Source: CAVSZB01 sp964420395 (GTDB lineage: Bacteria; Krumholzibacteriota; Krumholzibacteriia; LZORAL124-64-63). Taken from it: 64,000 nucleotides of DNA. Below are positions 7,590 through 16,431 of this stretch, piece by piece. The stretch covers positions 11,450 to 75,449 of the forward strand of contig CAYQTJ010000003.1 of the NCBI GenBank assembly GCA_964420395.1, read 5' to 3'. Position 1 is the stretch's first letter. Each line of letters begins with the position of its first letter. The position numbers and the translations under genes were made by a program. The notes beneath the pieces were generated by a model. It was not told the origin of the DNA. It did not search any database and saw only the letters and a list, made by a program, of their open reading frames with translations.

Positions 7590-9347
7590 ATGGCACGCAA
7601 GCGCACGAACTTCCGCGTCACCTTCGGCGTCGCCGCGGCGCTGCTGCTGGCGATCGCGGTCTTCCTCACCCTGGTGCTGGGCAACCTGCCCGGCGCGCGG
7701 ATCGACCTGACCGACGACCAGCTCTACACCATGTCGCCGGCGTCGGCGAAGATCCTGGGCGGGCTCAAGGTGCCGGTCCAGGTGAAGCTGTACATCACCC
7801 CGCTCGCCAAGATGCCGACCGAGCTCAAGACGCTCGAGCGCGACATCGCGAACAAGCTGCGCGACTACCAGCGCGCCAGCGACGGCATGCTGCAGTTCGA
7901 GGTCTTCGACCCGCAGAACAACGAGGAGCTGCAGAACCAGCTCGCGCAGAAGGGCCTGCGACCGTTCCAGGTGCAGTCCGTGGAGCGGGACGAGATCGGC
8001 GTGAAGCTGATCTGGAGCGCCATGACGATCGCCTACAAGGACAAGCCGGAGGAGATCATCCCCCAGGTCCTGCCCCAATCGCTCGCCACGCTGGAGTACG
8101 AGCTGGTCTCGCGCGTCTATCGGCTCACGACCGAACAGCGGGCCAAGGTGGCCGTCTTCGCGCCGCGGCAGCAGGTCGACCAGCAGACGATGATGATGTA
8201 CCTGCAGGCCGGCATGCAGCCGCCCGAGCCGCGCGACGTCTACCAGGGCGTGAAGCAGCTGCTCGGGGAGGAGCACTACGAGGTGCAGGACGTGCAGTTC
8301 GGACAGGATTCGCGCCTCCAGGACGACGCCTCGGTGCTGCTCGTCCTCAACCCGGCCGACCTGGACGCGCGGCAGGCCTTCGAGATCAACCGCGCGCTCA
8401 GCAACGGCATGAACGTGGTCCTGGCGCTGCAGGCCCACGACTACGACTACACCCCCGGCGCGCGCGGCGGCTTCACCATCAGCGCCAACGCCCGCCGCTC
8501 CGGGCTGGACGAGATGCTCAAGGCGTTCGGCCTCGGGGTGTCGCCGGACCACTTCTTCGACAGCAGCCTGCAGGTCCTGAGCGTGCCGCGCACCCAGAAC
8601 GTGGGCGGCCTGCGCTTCCAGACCAACGAGCCGGTGCGGGCGCCGATGCAGATCCTGGTGCCGCAGCCGCAGATGAACTCGGGGGCGTCGCTCACGAACC
8701 GCATCGGCAGCCTCCTCTACCTGTGGGGCACGCCGGTCACGCTCGACGCGGCCGCGCTGCAGCGCCACGGGCTGGAGACGACGACGCTGTTCACCTCGAG
8801 CGACAAGTGCTGGTCAGAGGAGTTCACCGAGGGGGTCGTGCCGGGCAGCCACTTCAACGCCGCCGGACGCAAGTTCGACGGCCCGCAGCCGCTGGCCGTC
8901 CTCGTCACCGGGACGTTCCCCGACGCCTTCGCCGGGCGCCCCGTCCCGCCCTGGCCCGCCGACGCCGGGGCGGCCGGCGCCGCGTCCGACATCGTGGCGC
9001 CGCTGTCCCCCAAGCCGGCGCAGCTGATCCTGATCGGCAACGCGAAGATGTTCGACGACGCCGTCGTGCAGGCGGCCGACAACGCCACCTTCCTGCTCAA
9101 CGCGGTCGACGCGCTGGCGCACGGCGCGGACCTCATCTCGATCCGCTCCAAGGCGATGACCCAGCGGGCGATCCGCCCGGTGGGCGACAGCCAGAAGGTC
9201 GCCTGGCGCCTCTTCGTCGTCGGCCTCGTGCCGGTCGGCCTGGCGATCTTCGGCATCTCCCGCGCGGCGACCCGCCGGCGCGACGCCACCCGCTACCGCG
9301 AGGCGATCGATCGCCGGGCCGCAGCGGCCGGGGAGGAGGGACGATGA
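7590..9347 (+). CDS. GldG-family ABC transporter auxiliary protein
   Basis: 585 residues. There is one membrane segment at the N-terminus (about 13-33) and one near the C-terminus (about 548-565), with a large extracytoplasmic region between them, as in GldG/DUF4350-like proteins. The opening RIDLTDDQLYTMSPASAKIL is characteristic of this family. The middle holds the ABC_transp_aux fold, including VLLVLNPADLDARQAFEIN. It is usually encoded beside the ABC-2 permease and is thought to be part of the transporter complex. SD-like GGGAGGA precedes the start, and its stop overlaps the next gene as ATGA. Confidence 0.88.
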   Translation: MARKRTNFRVTFGVAAALLLAIAVFLTLVLGNLPGARIDLTDDQLYTMSPASAKILGGLKVPVQVKLYITPLAKMPTELKTLERDIANKLRDYQRASDGMLQFEVFDPQNNEELQNQLAQKGLRPFQVQSVERDEIGVKLIWSAMTIAYKDKPEEIIPQVLPQSLATLEYELVSRVYRLTTEQRAKVAVFAPRQQVDQQTMMMYLQAGMQPPEPRDVYQGVKQLLGEEHYEVQDVQFGQDSRLQDDASVLLVLNPADLDARQAFEINRALSNGMNVVLALQAHDYDYTPGARGGFTISANARRSGLDEMLKAFGLGVSPDHFFDSSLQVLSVPRTQNVGGLRFQTNEPVRAPMQILVPQPQMNSGASLTNRIGSLLYLWGTPVTLDAAALQRHGLETTTLFTSSDKCWSEEFTEGVVPGSHFNAAGRKFDGPQPLAVLVTGTFPDAFAGRPVPPWPADAGAAGAASDIVAPLSPKPAQLILIGNAKMFDDAVVQAADNATFLLNAVDALAHGADLISIRSKAMTQRAIRPVGDSQKVAWRLFVVGLVPVGLAIFGISRAATRRRDATRYREAIDRRAAAAGEEGR

Positions 9348-10396
9348 TCAAGAACCGCAACCTGCTCCTGCTGGGCGGCGTCCTGGCCGTCCTGATCCTG
9401 GTCAGCATCCTGCAGCAGGTCTCGCACCGGCGCGCCGTCTCGCGCCCGGCCCAGTCCCAGCTGCTCCCGGCCCCCTTCGCGAAGGAGGAGCTGACCCGCA
9501 TCGTGCTCGGCCAGGGCCGGGACAGCACCGCCGTCGTGCTGGAGCGACTGCCCGACAAGTGGGTGGTCCGCACGGCCTACGGCCACCCCGCCAGCCAGCA
9601 GAAGGTCGACGATCTGGTCAAGGGCCTGTCCGAGCTGCGCGGCGAGTTCCGCTCGAAGTCGGCCGACGTGCTGGCCGACTACAGCCTCGACGACGAGCAC
9701 GCCGTCAGCGTGGTGCTGTTCGGCAAGGACTTCCGTCCGGTGCTGCGGCTGCTGATCGGCCGCAAGCCGGCCGGCGCCGTGGGCGACTTCGTGCGCCGGC
9801 CCGGCGACAACGCGGTCTACCTCACCGGCGCCAGCCTGCTGACCGGGATGGGGCTCTGGAGCGGCCCGGCGCGGCCGCAGTCCCGCCATTTCCTGGAACT
9901 GCAGGCCTACGAGGCCGCGCGCGACGACGTCGACGCCATCATCCTGGACGACGGAGGCCGGATCACCGAGCTCGTGAAGGAGATCCAGGCGCCCGCCTCC
10001 CCGCCGGCCGCCGCGACCGGCGAGCCGGCGGCCGCCGCCGCGCCCGACCGCAGCGTCTACGAATGGCGCATGGCGCGGCCGAAGGCGAAGCCGGCCCTCA
10101 AGACGAAGGCCGACGCCGTACTCAACTCCGTCGCCCTGGTCCGCGCCGCGGACGTGGCCGATCCGGCCGGCTCGCTCGAGGAGTACGGCCTCTGGAAGGC
10201 GGCCCGCAAGGCGACGCTGCGCTTCAGCAGCGGCAAGGAGTTCACCCTCTACTTCGGCGCCACCCGCCCCGCGCAGGGCGACGCGCCGGGCGGCGTCTAC
10301 ATGCGCACCGACACCGACAACACCATCTGGATCGTGCGCGACTCCCTCGTCGGCACGATCTTCCCCAAGACGGAGGAATTGCTGGCCGCGAAGTAG
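9344..10396 (+). CDS. DUF4340 domain protein
   Basis: 350 residues with a single N-terminal membrane anchor (about residues 7-23) followed by an extracytoplasmic domain. The pattern PDKWVVRTAYGHPASQQKVD, then a loop ending DYSLDDEHAV, is the DUF4340 repeat, seen twice as in other members. An Ala/Pro-rich linker near residues 215-235 separates the halves. DUF4340 proteins regularly follow GldG in these ABC operons; the molecular role is unknown. The ATG at 9344 overlaps the GldG-like stop, and a GGAGGAGGG site precedes it. A strong hairpin follows. Confidence 0.85.
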   Translation: MIKNRNLLLLGGVLAVLILVSILQQVSHRRAVSRPAQSQLLPAPFAKEELTRIVLGQGRDSTAVVLERLPDKWVVRTAYGHPASQQKVDDLVKGLSELRGEFRSKSADVLADYSLDDEHAVSVVLFGKDFRPVLRLLIGRKPAGAVGDFVRRPGDNAVYLTGASLLTGMGLWSGPARPQSRHFLELQAYEAARDDVDAIILDDGGRITELVKEIQAPASPPAAATGEPAAAAAPDRSVYEWRMARPKAKPALKTKADAVLNSVALVRAADVADPAGSLEEYGLWKAARKATLRFSSGKEFTLYFGATRPAQGDAPGGVYMRTDTDNTIWIVRDSLVGTIFPKTEELLAAK

Positions 10397-10431
10397 GCGG
10401 ACGCCTCCGGCGCCACCCTCCGGCGCGCACA

Positions 10432-10457
10432 GGGGCCGCTCCCCCGGGAGCGGCCCC
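10432..10457 (+). terminator. Terminator-like hairpin after the ABC operon
   Basis: GGGGCCGCTCCC (10432-10443) pairs perfectly with GGGAGCGGCCCC (10446-10457). The arms are almost contiguous, so the tip bases would open into the loop. There is no long T-tract, only GTCGCTT after it. It lies about 35 nt after the DUF4340 stop. Confidence 0.55.
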
Positions 10458-10604
10458 GTCGCTTCCGACCCGCGCCGGCGGGGGCGGCGGCCCGTTTTGG
10501 CCGCCCGGTCCGTTTCCCTGCTTGAACTTTTTCCCCGCGGCCCCGATCGTAAACGTCGGCAAACCAGCGTTTCCCCGTCATCCGCCGCCCGCGAGGAGGG
10601 CCTC

Positions 10605-12011
10605 TTGCGCTCCAAAGCCGATTCCGGCGCGACCCCGGCTCCCGACGCCACCGGCGCGGAGCCGCGCCTCCTGCTGCGCAACGGTCGGGTCCTGGACTAC
10701 TACCCGCTCGACCTGCGCGCCGACCCCCGCCCCCGCGTCGAAACGGTCGATCTGCGCGTCCGCGGCGACCGCATCGTCGCGCGCGGCGCCGGCCTGGCGC
10801 CCGAGCCGGGCGAGACGGTCGTCGACCTGGCCGGGGCGAACGTCCTGCCGGGCAACGTGAACGGCCACACGCACCTCTACGCCTCGCTGGCGCCGGGCAT
10901 GCCGGCGCCGCGCCAGGTGCCCCGCTCGTTCACCGAGATCCTCACCGAGATCTGGTGGCCGCTCGACCGCGCGCTCGACGCCGAGTCCATCCACCTCTCG
11001 GCCGCCGCGGGCGCCTGGGAGGCGGTGCGCAGCGGCACGACGCTGCTGTTCGACCACCACTCCAGCCTCACCGCCGTCGGCGGCTCCCTCGACCGCATCC
11101 AGGAGGGGATCGACCTCGTCGGCCTGCGCGCCTGCCTCTGCTACGAGGTGACGGACCGGGGCGGGCCGGGCGGCCGCGACATGGCGCTGGAGGAGAACGA
11201 CCGCTACCTGCGCGGGATCGCCGGCCGCGCCGACGGCGGCGTGCCGCGCTTCCGCGGACTGGTCGGCGCCCACGCCAGCTTCACGCTCGAGGACGACACG
11301 CTCGGCGCCCTGGCCCGACTGTGCGACACGCACCGCGTCGGCGTGCACATGCACCTGGCCGAGGGGACGACCGACCGCGAGGTGAGCCAGGACCGCGGCT
11401 GGAAGGACCCGCTCGAGCGGCTGCTCGACCACGGCCTCGTGCGCCCCGGCAGCCTGTTCGCGCACGGCGTCGACCTCACGCCGCTCGACCTGGCTGCGAT
11501 CGAGGAGCGCGGCTCGTGGCTGGCGCACGCCGGCCGCTCCAACATGAACAACGGCGTCGGCCGGGCGCCGGTGGACCGCTTCCCGGCCCGCTCCTGCTTC
11601 GGCACCGACGGCCTCGACGACAACATGTGGGCCGAGGCGCGCGCCACCTTCTTCCGCGGCAACGAGCCGGGCCGCGGCCCGCTCGGATTCTCCGGCGCGG
11701 CGCGCCTCTGGCTCGGCGGCTACCGCCTGGCGCGCGAGGTGTTCGGCGAGCCGTTCGGCGCGCTCGACGCCGGCGCCCCGGCCGACTTCCTCGTCGGCCA
11801 GGCGTTCACGCGCACGCCGCTCGAGCCGGACAACTGGCTCAGCCTGATGCTGTTCGGCTTCCACGCCTCGCAGATCGCCGAGGTGTACGTCGGCGGGCGG
11901 CGCGTCTACCGCGCCGGCGATCCGGCGCCGATCGATGTCGTCCGCTGCCAGGCCGCGGCGCGGCGCATCTGGGACGCCATGCGGGGCGGGCGGCGGGGTG
12001 CGAAGTCATGA
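10605..12011 (+). CDS. ssnA: SsnA-type amidohydrolase (purine/selenium-linked cluster)
   Basis: 468-residue amidohydrolase. Metal-site motifs are GNVNGHTHLYASL (near 85), HMHLAEGTTD (near 250), FAHGVDLT (near 287) and FGTDGLDDNMW (near 330). The last motif and the run SWLAHAGRSNMNNGVG are typical of SsnA. The TTG at 10605 is chosen because GAGGAGG lies just before it; the longer frame upstream has no ribosome site and no family similarity. SsnA is encoded in the ygeW-ygeX-ygeY-hyuA-ygfK-xdh gene group tied to anaerobic purine degradation; its exact reaction is unsettled. It overlaps the ygeY-like gene by ATGA. Confidence 0.87.
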   Translation: MRSKADSGATPAPDATGAEPRLLLRNGRVLDYYPLDLRADPRPRVETVDLRVRGDRIVARGAGLAPEPGETVVDLAGANVLPGNVNGHTHLYASLAPGMPAPRQVPRSFTEILTEIWWPLDRALDAESIHLSAAAGAWEAVRSGTTLLFDHHSSLTAVGGSLDRIQEGIDLVGLRACLCYEVTDRGGPGGRDMALEENDRYLRGIAGRADGGVPRFRGLVGAHASFTLEDDTLGALARLCDTHRVGVHMHLAEGTTDREVSQDRGWKDPLERLLDHGLVRPGSLFAHGVDLTPLDLAAIEERGSWLAHAGRSNMNNGVGRAPVDRFPARSCFGTDGLDDNMWAEARATFFRGNEPGRGPLGFSGAARLWLGGYRLAREVFGEPFGALDAGAPADFLVGQAFTRTPLEPDNWLSLMLFGFHASQIAEVYVGGRRVYRAGDPAPIDVVRCQAAARRIWDAMRGGRRGAKS

Positions 12012-13228
12012 GCGATCCGCGTCACCGGGACATCCTGGCGCGCGCCGGCGCGCTGCGCGACGCCAGCGCCGCCCTCCTGTGCGACCTCGTGCGCATCCCG
12101 AGCCCCTCGGGCGGCGAAGCGCGCGTGGTGGAGCGGGTGGCCGACGAGATGAAGGACGCCGGCTTCGACGAGGTCAAGGTCGACGGCCTCGGCAACGTGC
12201 TCGGCCGGATCGGCGACGGCCCGCGCGTGGTGGCCTTCGACGCCCATCTCGACACGGTCGGCCTCGGCGACCCCGAACAGTGGACCTACGCGCCGCTCGG
12301 CGGCGAGATCGCCTTCGGCCGGGTGTACGGGCGCGGCGCCGTCGACCAGAAGGCCGGCATGGCCGGCATGATCACGGCCGGCCGCATCATCCGCGAACTG
12401 GGCCTCGCCCGCGACTGCCAGGTGTGGATGGTCGGCTCGGTGATGGAGGAGGACTGCGACGGCCTCTGCTGGCACTACATCCTGCAGGAGGGGGTGCTCA
12501 GGCCGGAGGTGGTCGTCTCCACGGAGCCGACCGGGCTCGCGCTCACGCGCGGCCAGCGCGGCCGCATGGAGATCCGCGTGGCGGCCACCGGCCGCTCCTG
12601 CCACGGCTCGGCCCCCGAGCGCGGCGACAACGCCATCACCAAGCTGGCCCCGGCGGTGCCGGCGATCGCGGCGCTCAACGAGCGCCTGCGCCACGACGAC
12701 TTCCTCGGCAAGGGCACCTGCTGCGTCACCTGGATCGGCTCCGAGTCGCCCAGCCTCTGCGCCGTGGCCGACCTCTGCGAGCTGCACATCGACCGCCGCC
12801 TCACCGCCGGCGAGGACCGCGAATCGGCCCTGCGCGAGGTGCGCGAGGCGGTCGCCGCGGCCGGCGTGCCGGAGGCGCGGGTGCGCACGCTCGTGTACGA
12901 GGTGCCGTCCTGGCAGGGGCTCGTCTACCCGATGGAGAAGTACTTCCCCACGTGGCTCATGCCGGAGGCGCACCCCGCGGTGCGCGCCGGCGTGGCGGCC
13001 CACGCCGGCCTGTTCGGCCGCGACCCGCTCGTGAGCCGCTGGACCTTCAGCACGAACGGCGTGGCGATCGCCGGGATGCACGGCGTGCCGTGCGTCGGCT
13101 TCGGCCCGGGGCAGGAGGCGCAGGCGCACGCGCCCGACGAGCACGTCCCGATCGACGACCTCGTGGCGGCCGGCGCCTTCTACGCCGCCTTCCCCGACGC
13201 TTTCACCGCCGCGGCCCCCCTCCCCTGA
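12008..13228 (+). CDS. ygeY: YgeY-type M20 family hydrolase
   Basis: 406-residue zinc hydrolase of the M20/ArgE/DapE class. The metal-binding motifs are FDAHLDTVG (near 78), YGRGAVDQKAGMA (near 108) and the general-base pair MEED (near 146); STEPTG follows near 175. This is the YgeY subfamily that accompanies SsnA and YgeW. The family removes amide or ureido groups, so a step in ureide or hydantoin breakdown is likely but unproved. The start overlaps ssnA by four bases, and a 38-nt gap with AAGGAGAG leads to the next gene, all on one transcript. Confidence 0.87.
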   Translation: MSDPRHRDILARAGALRDASAALLCDLVRIPSPSGGEARVVERVADEMKDAGFDEVKVDGLGNVLGRIGDGPRVVAFDAHLDTVGLGDPEQWTYAPLGGEIAFGRVYGRGAVDQKAGMAGMITAGRIIRELGLARDCQVWMVGSVMEEDCDGLCWHYILQEGVLRPEVVVSTEPTGLALTRGQRGRMEIRVAATGRSCHGSAPERGDNAITKLAPAVPAIAALNERLRHDDFLGKGTCCVTWIGSESPSLCAVADLCELHIDRRLTAGEDRESALREVREAVAAAGVPEARVRTLVYEVPSWQGLVYPMEKYFPTWLMPEAHPAVRAGVAAHAGLFGRDPLVSRWTFSTNGVAIAGMHGVPCVGFGPGQEAQAHAPDEHVPIDDLVAAGAFYAAFPDAFTAAAPLP

Positions 13229-13266
13229 GGCCCCGCGGCGCGGAACAACCCAAGGAGAGAGGGACG

Positions 13267-14244
13267 ATGAGCAAACCGCTGCGCGGACGCCACTACATCG
13301 ACACCGAGGAGTGGGCCGACCACGAGATGGAGCTGATGCTCGACACGGCCGGCGACCTCAAGCGCAAGTTCTACCGCGACGAGCCGCACGCCCTGCTGCG
13401 CGACCGCACCCTGTTCATGCTGTTCTTCGAGCAGAGCACCCGCACGCGCAACTCGTTCGAGGCCGGCATGACCCAGCTCGGCGGCCACGCGCACGACCTC
13501 ACGCCCGAGAAGCTGCAGGTCAGCCACGGCGAGACCGCGCAGGACACCGCGCACGTGCTGTCGCGCTACGGCCACGGCATCGCCATCCGCAACTGCGACT
13601 GGGGCAAGGGGAACGCCTTCATGCGCAGCGTGGCGGCCATCAGCCGCGTCCCGGTGATCAACATGCAGTGCGACAAGTACCACCCGTGCCAGGCCGCGGC
13701 CGACCTGATGACCGTGCGCGAGAAGTTCGGGCACGACCTGCGGGGCCGCCGCATCGTCGTCTCGTGGACCTACGCGCCCAACTACGTGCGGCCGATCTCC
13801 GTGCCGCAGTCGGAGATCCTGATGATGACGCGCGCCGGCCTCGACGTCACGCTGGCCCATCCGCCGGAGTTCAAACTCGAGCCCGACATCCTGGCCCGGG
13901 CGCGGGCCAATGCCGCGCGCATGGGGACGAAGTTCGAGATCGCCGACGACATGGACGCCGCCTTCGAGGGGGCCTCGGTCGTCTACCCGAAGTCGTGGGG
14001 CTGCCTGGTCCACGAGCCGGTGCGCGAGGCGGCCGTGAAGGTGATCGAGAAGTACCCCGGCTGGATCTGCGACGAGCGCCGCATGAAGCTGGCGCGCCCG
14101 GAGGCGATCTACATGCACCCGCTGCCGGCGAGCCGCGGCCTCGAGGTGACCGACGCCGTCATCGACGGCCCGCAGTCGGTCGTCTGGGACCAGGCGGAGA
14201 ACCGCCTGCACACCGCCAAGGCCATCATGGCCTTGACGATGTAG
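13267..14244 (+). CDS. ygeW: YgeW-like carbamoyltransferase
   Basis: 325 residues. The carbamoyl-phosphate motif STRTR is near residue 59, and HGETAQDT and HPCQAAADL follow, as in knotted carbamoyltransferases. The block VTLAHPPEF and VYPKSWG match YgeW rather than ornithine carbamoyltransferase. The C-terminal EAIYMHPLPASRG is the expected second-substrate region. E. coli YgeW is near 396 residues, so this form is shorter. In purine/ureide degradation the enzyme would be expected to run towards carbamoyl phosphate for ATP recovery; no carbamate kinase is present in the window. It sits between ygeY and a small unknown gene. Confidence 0.85.
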   Translation: MSKPLRGRHYIDTEEWADHEMELMLDTAGDLKRKFYRDEPHALLRDRTLFMLFFEQSTRTRNSFEAGMTQLGGHAHDLTPEKLQVSHGETAQDTAHVLSRYGHGIAIRNCDWGKGNAFMRSVAAISRVPVINMQCDKYHPCQAAADLMTVREKFGHDLRGRRIVVSWTYAPNYVRPISVPQSEILMMTRAGLDVTLAHPPEFKLEPDILARARANAARMGTKFEIADDMDAAFEGASVVYPKSWGCLVHEPVREAAVKVIEKYPGWICDERRMKLARPEAIYMHPLPASRGLEVTDAVIDGPQSVVWDQAENRLHTAKAIMALTM

Positions 14245-14246
14245 CC

Positions 14247-14531
14247 GTGGCCGGGCCCTGGCGCAGGCTCTTCGGGGGCGGCCGGAGCGCGGCGGCCGCC
14301 CCCGCCCCGCCCCCCGGCGAGCTCGCCTTCTCGATCGTCCAGGACGGCCAGCGCCGCGACGTCACGGTGCGCGAGCTGGCGCTCGGCACCAAGCTGGCGT
14401 CCGACGCGCTCCTGCAACTGCTGGTCGAGAAGGGGATCCTCACGCCCGACGAGGTCCGCGAGCGGATCCGGCGCATCTCGAGCGAGACCTGGCGCCCCGG
14501 CGATCCCCCGGCCGGCGCGGGGCCGAAATGA
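14247..14531 (+). CDS. Small conserved-looking protein between ygeW and the PLP enzyme
   Basis: 94 residues from a GTG start two bases after the ygeW stop. The stop overlaps the next start as ATGA, so it is embedded in the operon. The N-terminus is Gly/Ala/Pro-rich (residues 1-27). Residues 28-85 look folded, with beta-like ELAFSIVQDGQRRDVTVREL followed by a predicted helix LASDALLQLLVEKG and a charged helix PDEVRERIRRIS. I do not recognise a family. Position and coupling suggest an accessory to the carbamoyltransferase or the PLP enzyme. Confidence 0.65.
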   Translation: MAGPWRRLFGGGRSAAAAPAPPPGELAFSIVQDGQRRDVTVRELALGTKLASDALLQLLVEKGILTPDEVRERIRRISSETWRPGDPPAGAGPK

Positions 14532-15769
14532 GCGCCGCCGCCCCCCCCGCGGCGAACCCGCACTGGCTCGGCTGGCGGTGCGTCGTCTGCGGGCGGGACT
14601 TCCCGCGCGACCACGCCGGCTTCGTCTGCGACCGCTGCGGCATCGACGGCATCCTCGACGCGGTCTACGACCTGGCCGCGATCGCGCGGGGCCTCGACCG
14701 CGCCGACCCTTTCCCCGCCCGCGGCCGCCCCGACCTCTGGCGCTTCGCGCCGCTGCTGCCGCTCGCCCCCGCCGGCCCCGAAGCCGCCTGGTCGCTGGGC
14801 GACACGCCGCTGCACGCGCCGCGCCGCCTGCGCGAGGCGCTCGGCCTGCCCCGCCTCCTCCTCAAGGACGACACCGGGCTCCCCTCGGCCAGCCTCAAGG
14901 ACCGCGCCGCCGCGATGGGGATCGTCCACGCCCTGGCGGTCGGGGCGACGCACCTGGCGTGCGCCTCGACCGGCAACGCCGCCGCCAGCCTCGCCGTGCT
15001 TGCCGCGCGCGCCGGCCTGCCGGCCACGATCTACGTCCCCGCCGCCGCGCCGGCCGCCAAGCTGGCGCAACTGGTCGTGCACGGCGCCGCGGTCATCCGC
15101 GTCGACGGCACCTACGACGAGGCGTTCGACCTGTCGCTGCGCGAGATCGCGGCGCACGGCTGGTACAGCCGCAACTGCGCCCACAACCCTATCCTGGTCG
15201 AGGGGAAGAAGACCGCGGCGCTGGAGATCGCGCTCGCGCTGGCGTTCGCCGCCCCCGACGCCGTCTTCGTCCCGGTGGGCGACGGCTGCATCGTCTCGTC
15301 GACGGCCAAGGCGTTCGCCGAGCTGCACGCGGTCGGCCTGCTCGCCCGGCGCCCCCGGGTCTACGGGGTGCAGGCTGCCGGCGCCGCCCCCCTCGCCCGC
15401 GCCTGGGCCGCCGTGCCCGACCCCGCCGCGCTCGACGGCCCCGCCATCCTGCGCGCCGTCACCCCGGTCGCCGCGCGCACCGTGGCCGACTCGATCTCCG
15501 TCGGCATCCCCCGCAACCGCGTCAAGGCGTGGCGCTACGTGGCCGCCTCGGGCGGCGCCTTCCTGGGCGTGCCCGACGCCGCGATCCTCGACGCCATCGG
15601 CCAGCTCGCCCGCCTCGCCGGGGTGTGGGCCGAGCCGTCGGCCGCCACCGCCCTCGCCGGCGTGATCGCCGCCCGCGACGCGGGGCTGATCGGCCCCACC
15701 GACACCGTCATCGCGCTGATCACGGGGCACGGGCTCAAGGATCCGGGCAAGGGGATTCCGGCGGCCTGA
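14528..15769 (+). CDS. Threonine-synthase-like PLP enzyme with zinc ribbon
   Basis: 413 residues, fold-type II PLP enzyme. A zinc-ribbon-like CVVCG...CDRCG pair lies at residues 18-38. The PLP lysine is in SASLKDRAAAMG (near 122), followed by the phosphate-binding loop CASTGNAAASLA. This layout matches the threonine synthase/pyridoxal-dependent lyase family. In the related E. coli cluster the equivalent position is held by YgeX, a diaminopropionate ammonia-lyase, also fold-type II. The enzyme here could therefore act on a purine-derived amino acid rather than make threonine. No homoserine pathway genes are nearby. Overlaps the preceding small gene by ATGA. Confidence 0.8.
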   Translation: MSAAAPPAANPHWLGWRCVVCGRDFPRDHAGFVCDRCGIDGILDAVYDLAAIARGLDRADPFPARGRPDLWRFAPLLPLAPAGPEAAWSLGDTPLHAPRRLREALGLPRLLLKDDTGLPSASLKDRAAAMGIVHALAVGATHLACASTGNAAASLAVLAARAGLPATIYVPAAAPAAKLAQLVVHGAAVIRVDGTYDEAFDLSLREIAAHGWYSRNCAHNPILVEGKKTAALEIALALAFAAPDAVFVPVGDGCIVSSTAKAFAELHAVGLLARRPRVYGVQAAGAAPLARAWAAVPDPAALDGPAILRAVTPVAARTVADSISVGIPRNRVKAWRYVAASGGAFLGVPDAAILDAIGQLARLAGVWAEPSAATALAGVIAARDAGLIGPTDTVIALITGHGLKDPGKGIPAA

Positions 15770-15790
15770 CCGGCCGCGGGGAGGATCGCC

Positions 15791-16312
15791 ATGATCTCGC
15801 CGACCCTGCACGATGCGCTGGCGAAGCCGGCCCGTCAGGCCCTCATCATCTGGGGGGCCTTCCTGGTGAGCCAGCCGCTCTATTTCTACATCGTCCGGAT
15901 GGTGGCGCAGGGCCGCTCACAGCCGCCGGTTCCCCCGCCCTTCGCGCTCCCGGCGCTGGCGCTCCTCTCCGTCGCCATGCTCGTCGGCGGTCTGGCCTGG
16001 ATGCGCCTCTCCTTCACCGACGCCGCGCTCCGGAAGGCCCCGGCCACGCCGCCCCAGTTCCCCCTCCCGGGCGAACTGCCGACCCGCGACCGGCACCTGG
16101 CCGCCTTGCTCGCCTACGGACAGACCCGGCTGATCGTCGGCTGGGCCTGCTTCGAGTCGATCGGGGTCTACGGCGTGCTCTGCGTCTTCCTCGGCCATCC
16201 GCCCCGGGTCGCCGTGCCGTTCCTCGCCGTGGCGCTGGTCGCCCTCGCCCTGCACCGGCCGCGGCTCATGGACCTGGTCGAGCGCGCCGACGCGCAGCTG
16301 CCGCGCCACTAG
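15791..16312 (+). CDS. Four-helix integral membrane protein, unknown
   Basis: 173 residues with four hydrophobic segments: about 18-37, 52-72, 112-132 and 135-155. The loop between the second and third is Pro-rich (PATPPQFPLPGELPTRDRH). I recognise no family motif. It starts 21 nt after the PLP enzyme stop, so it may be the last gene of that transcript, but it has its own GGGGAGG site. A transporter or sensor role cannot be read from the sequence. Confidence 0.75.
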   Translation: MISPTLHDALAKPARQALIIWGAFLVSQPLYFYIVRMVAQGRSQPPVPPPFALPALALLSVAMLVGGLAWMRLSFTDAALRKAPATPPQFPLPGELPTRDRHLAALLAYGQTRLIVGWACFESIGVYGVLCVFLGHPPRVAVPFLAVALVALALHRPRLMDLVERADAQLPRH

Positions 16313-16360
16313 GGCCGCGGATACGGCTGGCGGCGCCTCCCGACCTGCAACCGTCAGCTA

Positions 16361-16389
16361 TTGACAGACTTGCACAAGTTGTCTAATAT
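16361..16389 (+). promoter_or_regulatory. Near-consensus sigma-70 promoter with a dyad in the spacer
   Basis: TTGACA (16361-16366) and TAATAT (16384-16389) are separated by exactly 17 nt. The spacer contains the dyad ACTTG-CA-CAAGT, extended imperfectly by GACA and TGTC on the outside (16363-16383). This lies 42 nt ahead of the DUF4143 ATPase start. A repressor bound to the dyad would cover both promoter elements. The sequence is distinctly A/T-rich for this genome. Confidence 0.7.
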
Positions 16390-16431
16390 GTCGTCAGTTT
16401 ACGTCGATAAATGACGGCGAGGTGATCAATT

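Noticed and set aside
10497..10604. Longer ssnA start at 10497
   Set aside because: The extra 36 residues match no SsnA N-terminus, and the TTG at 10605 has GAGGAGG in front of it.
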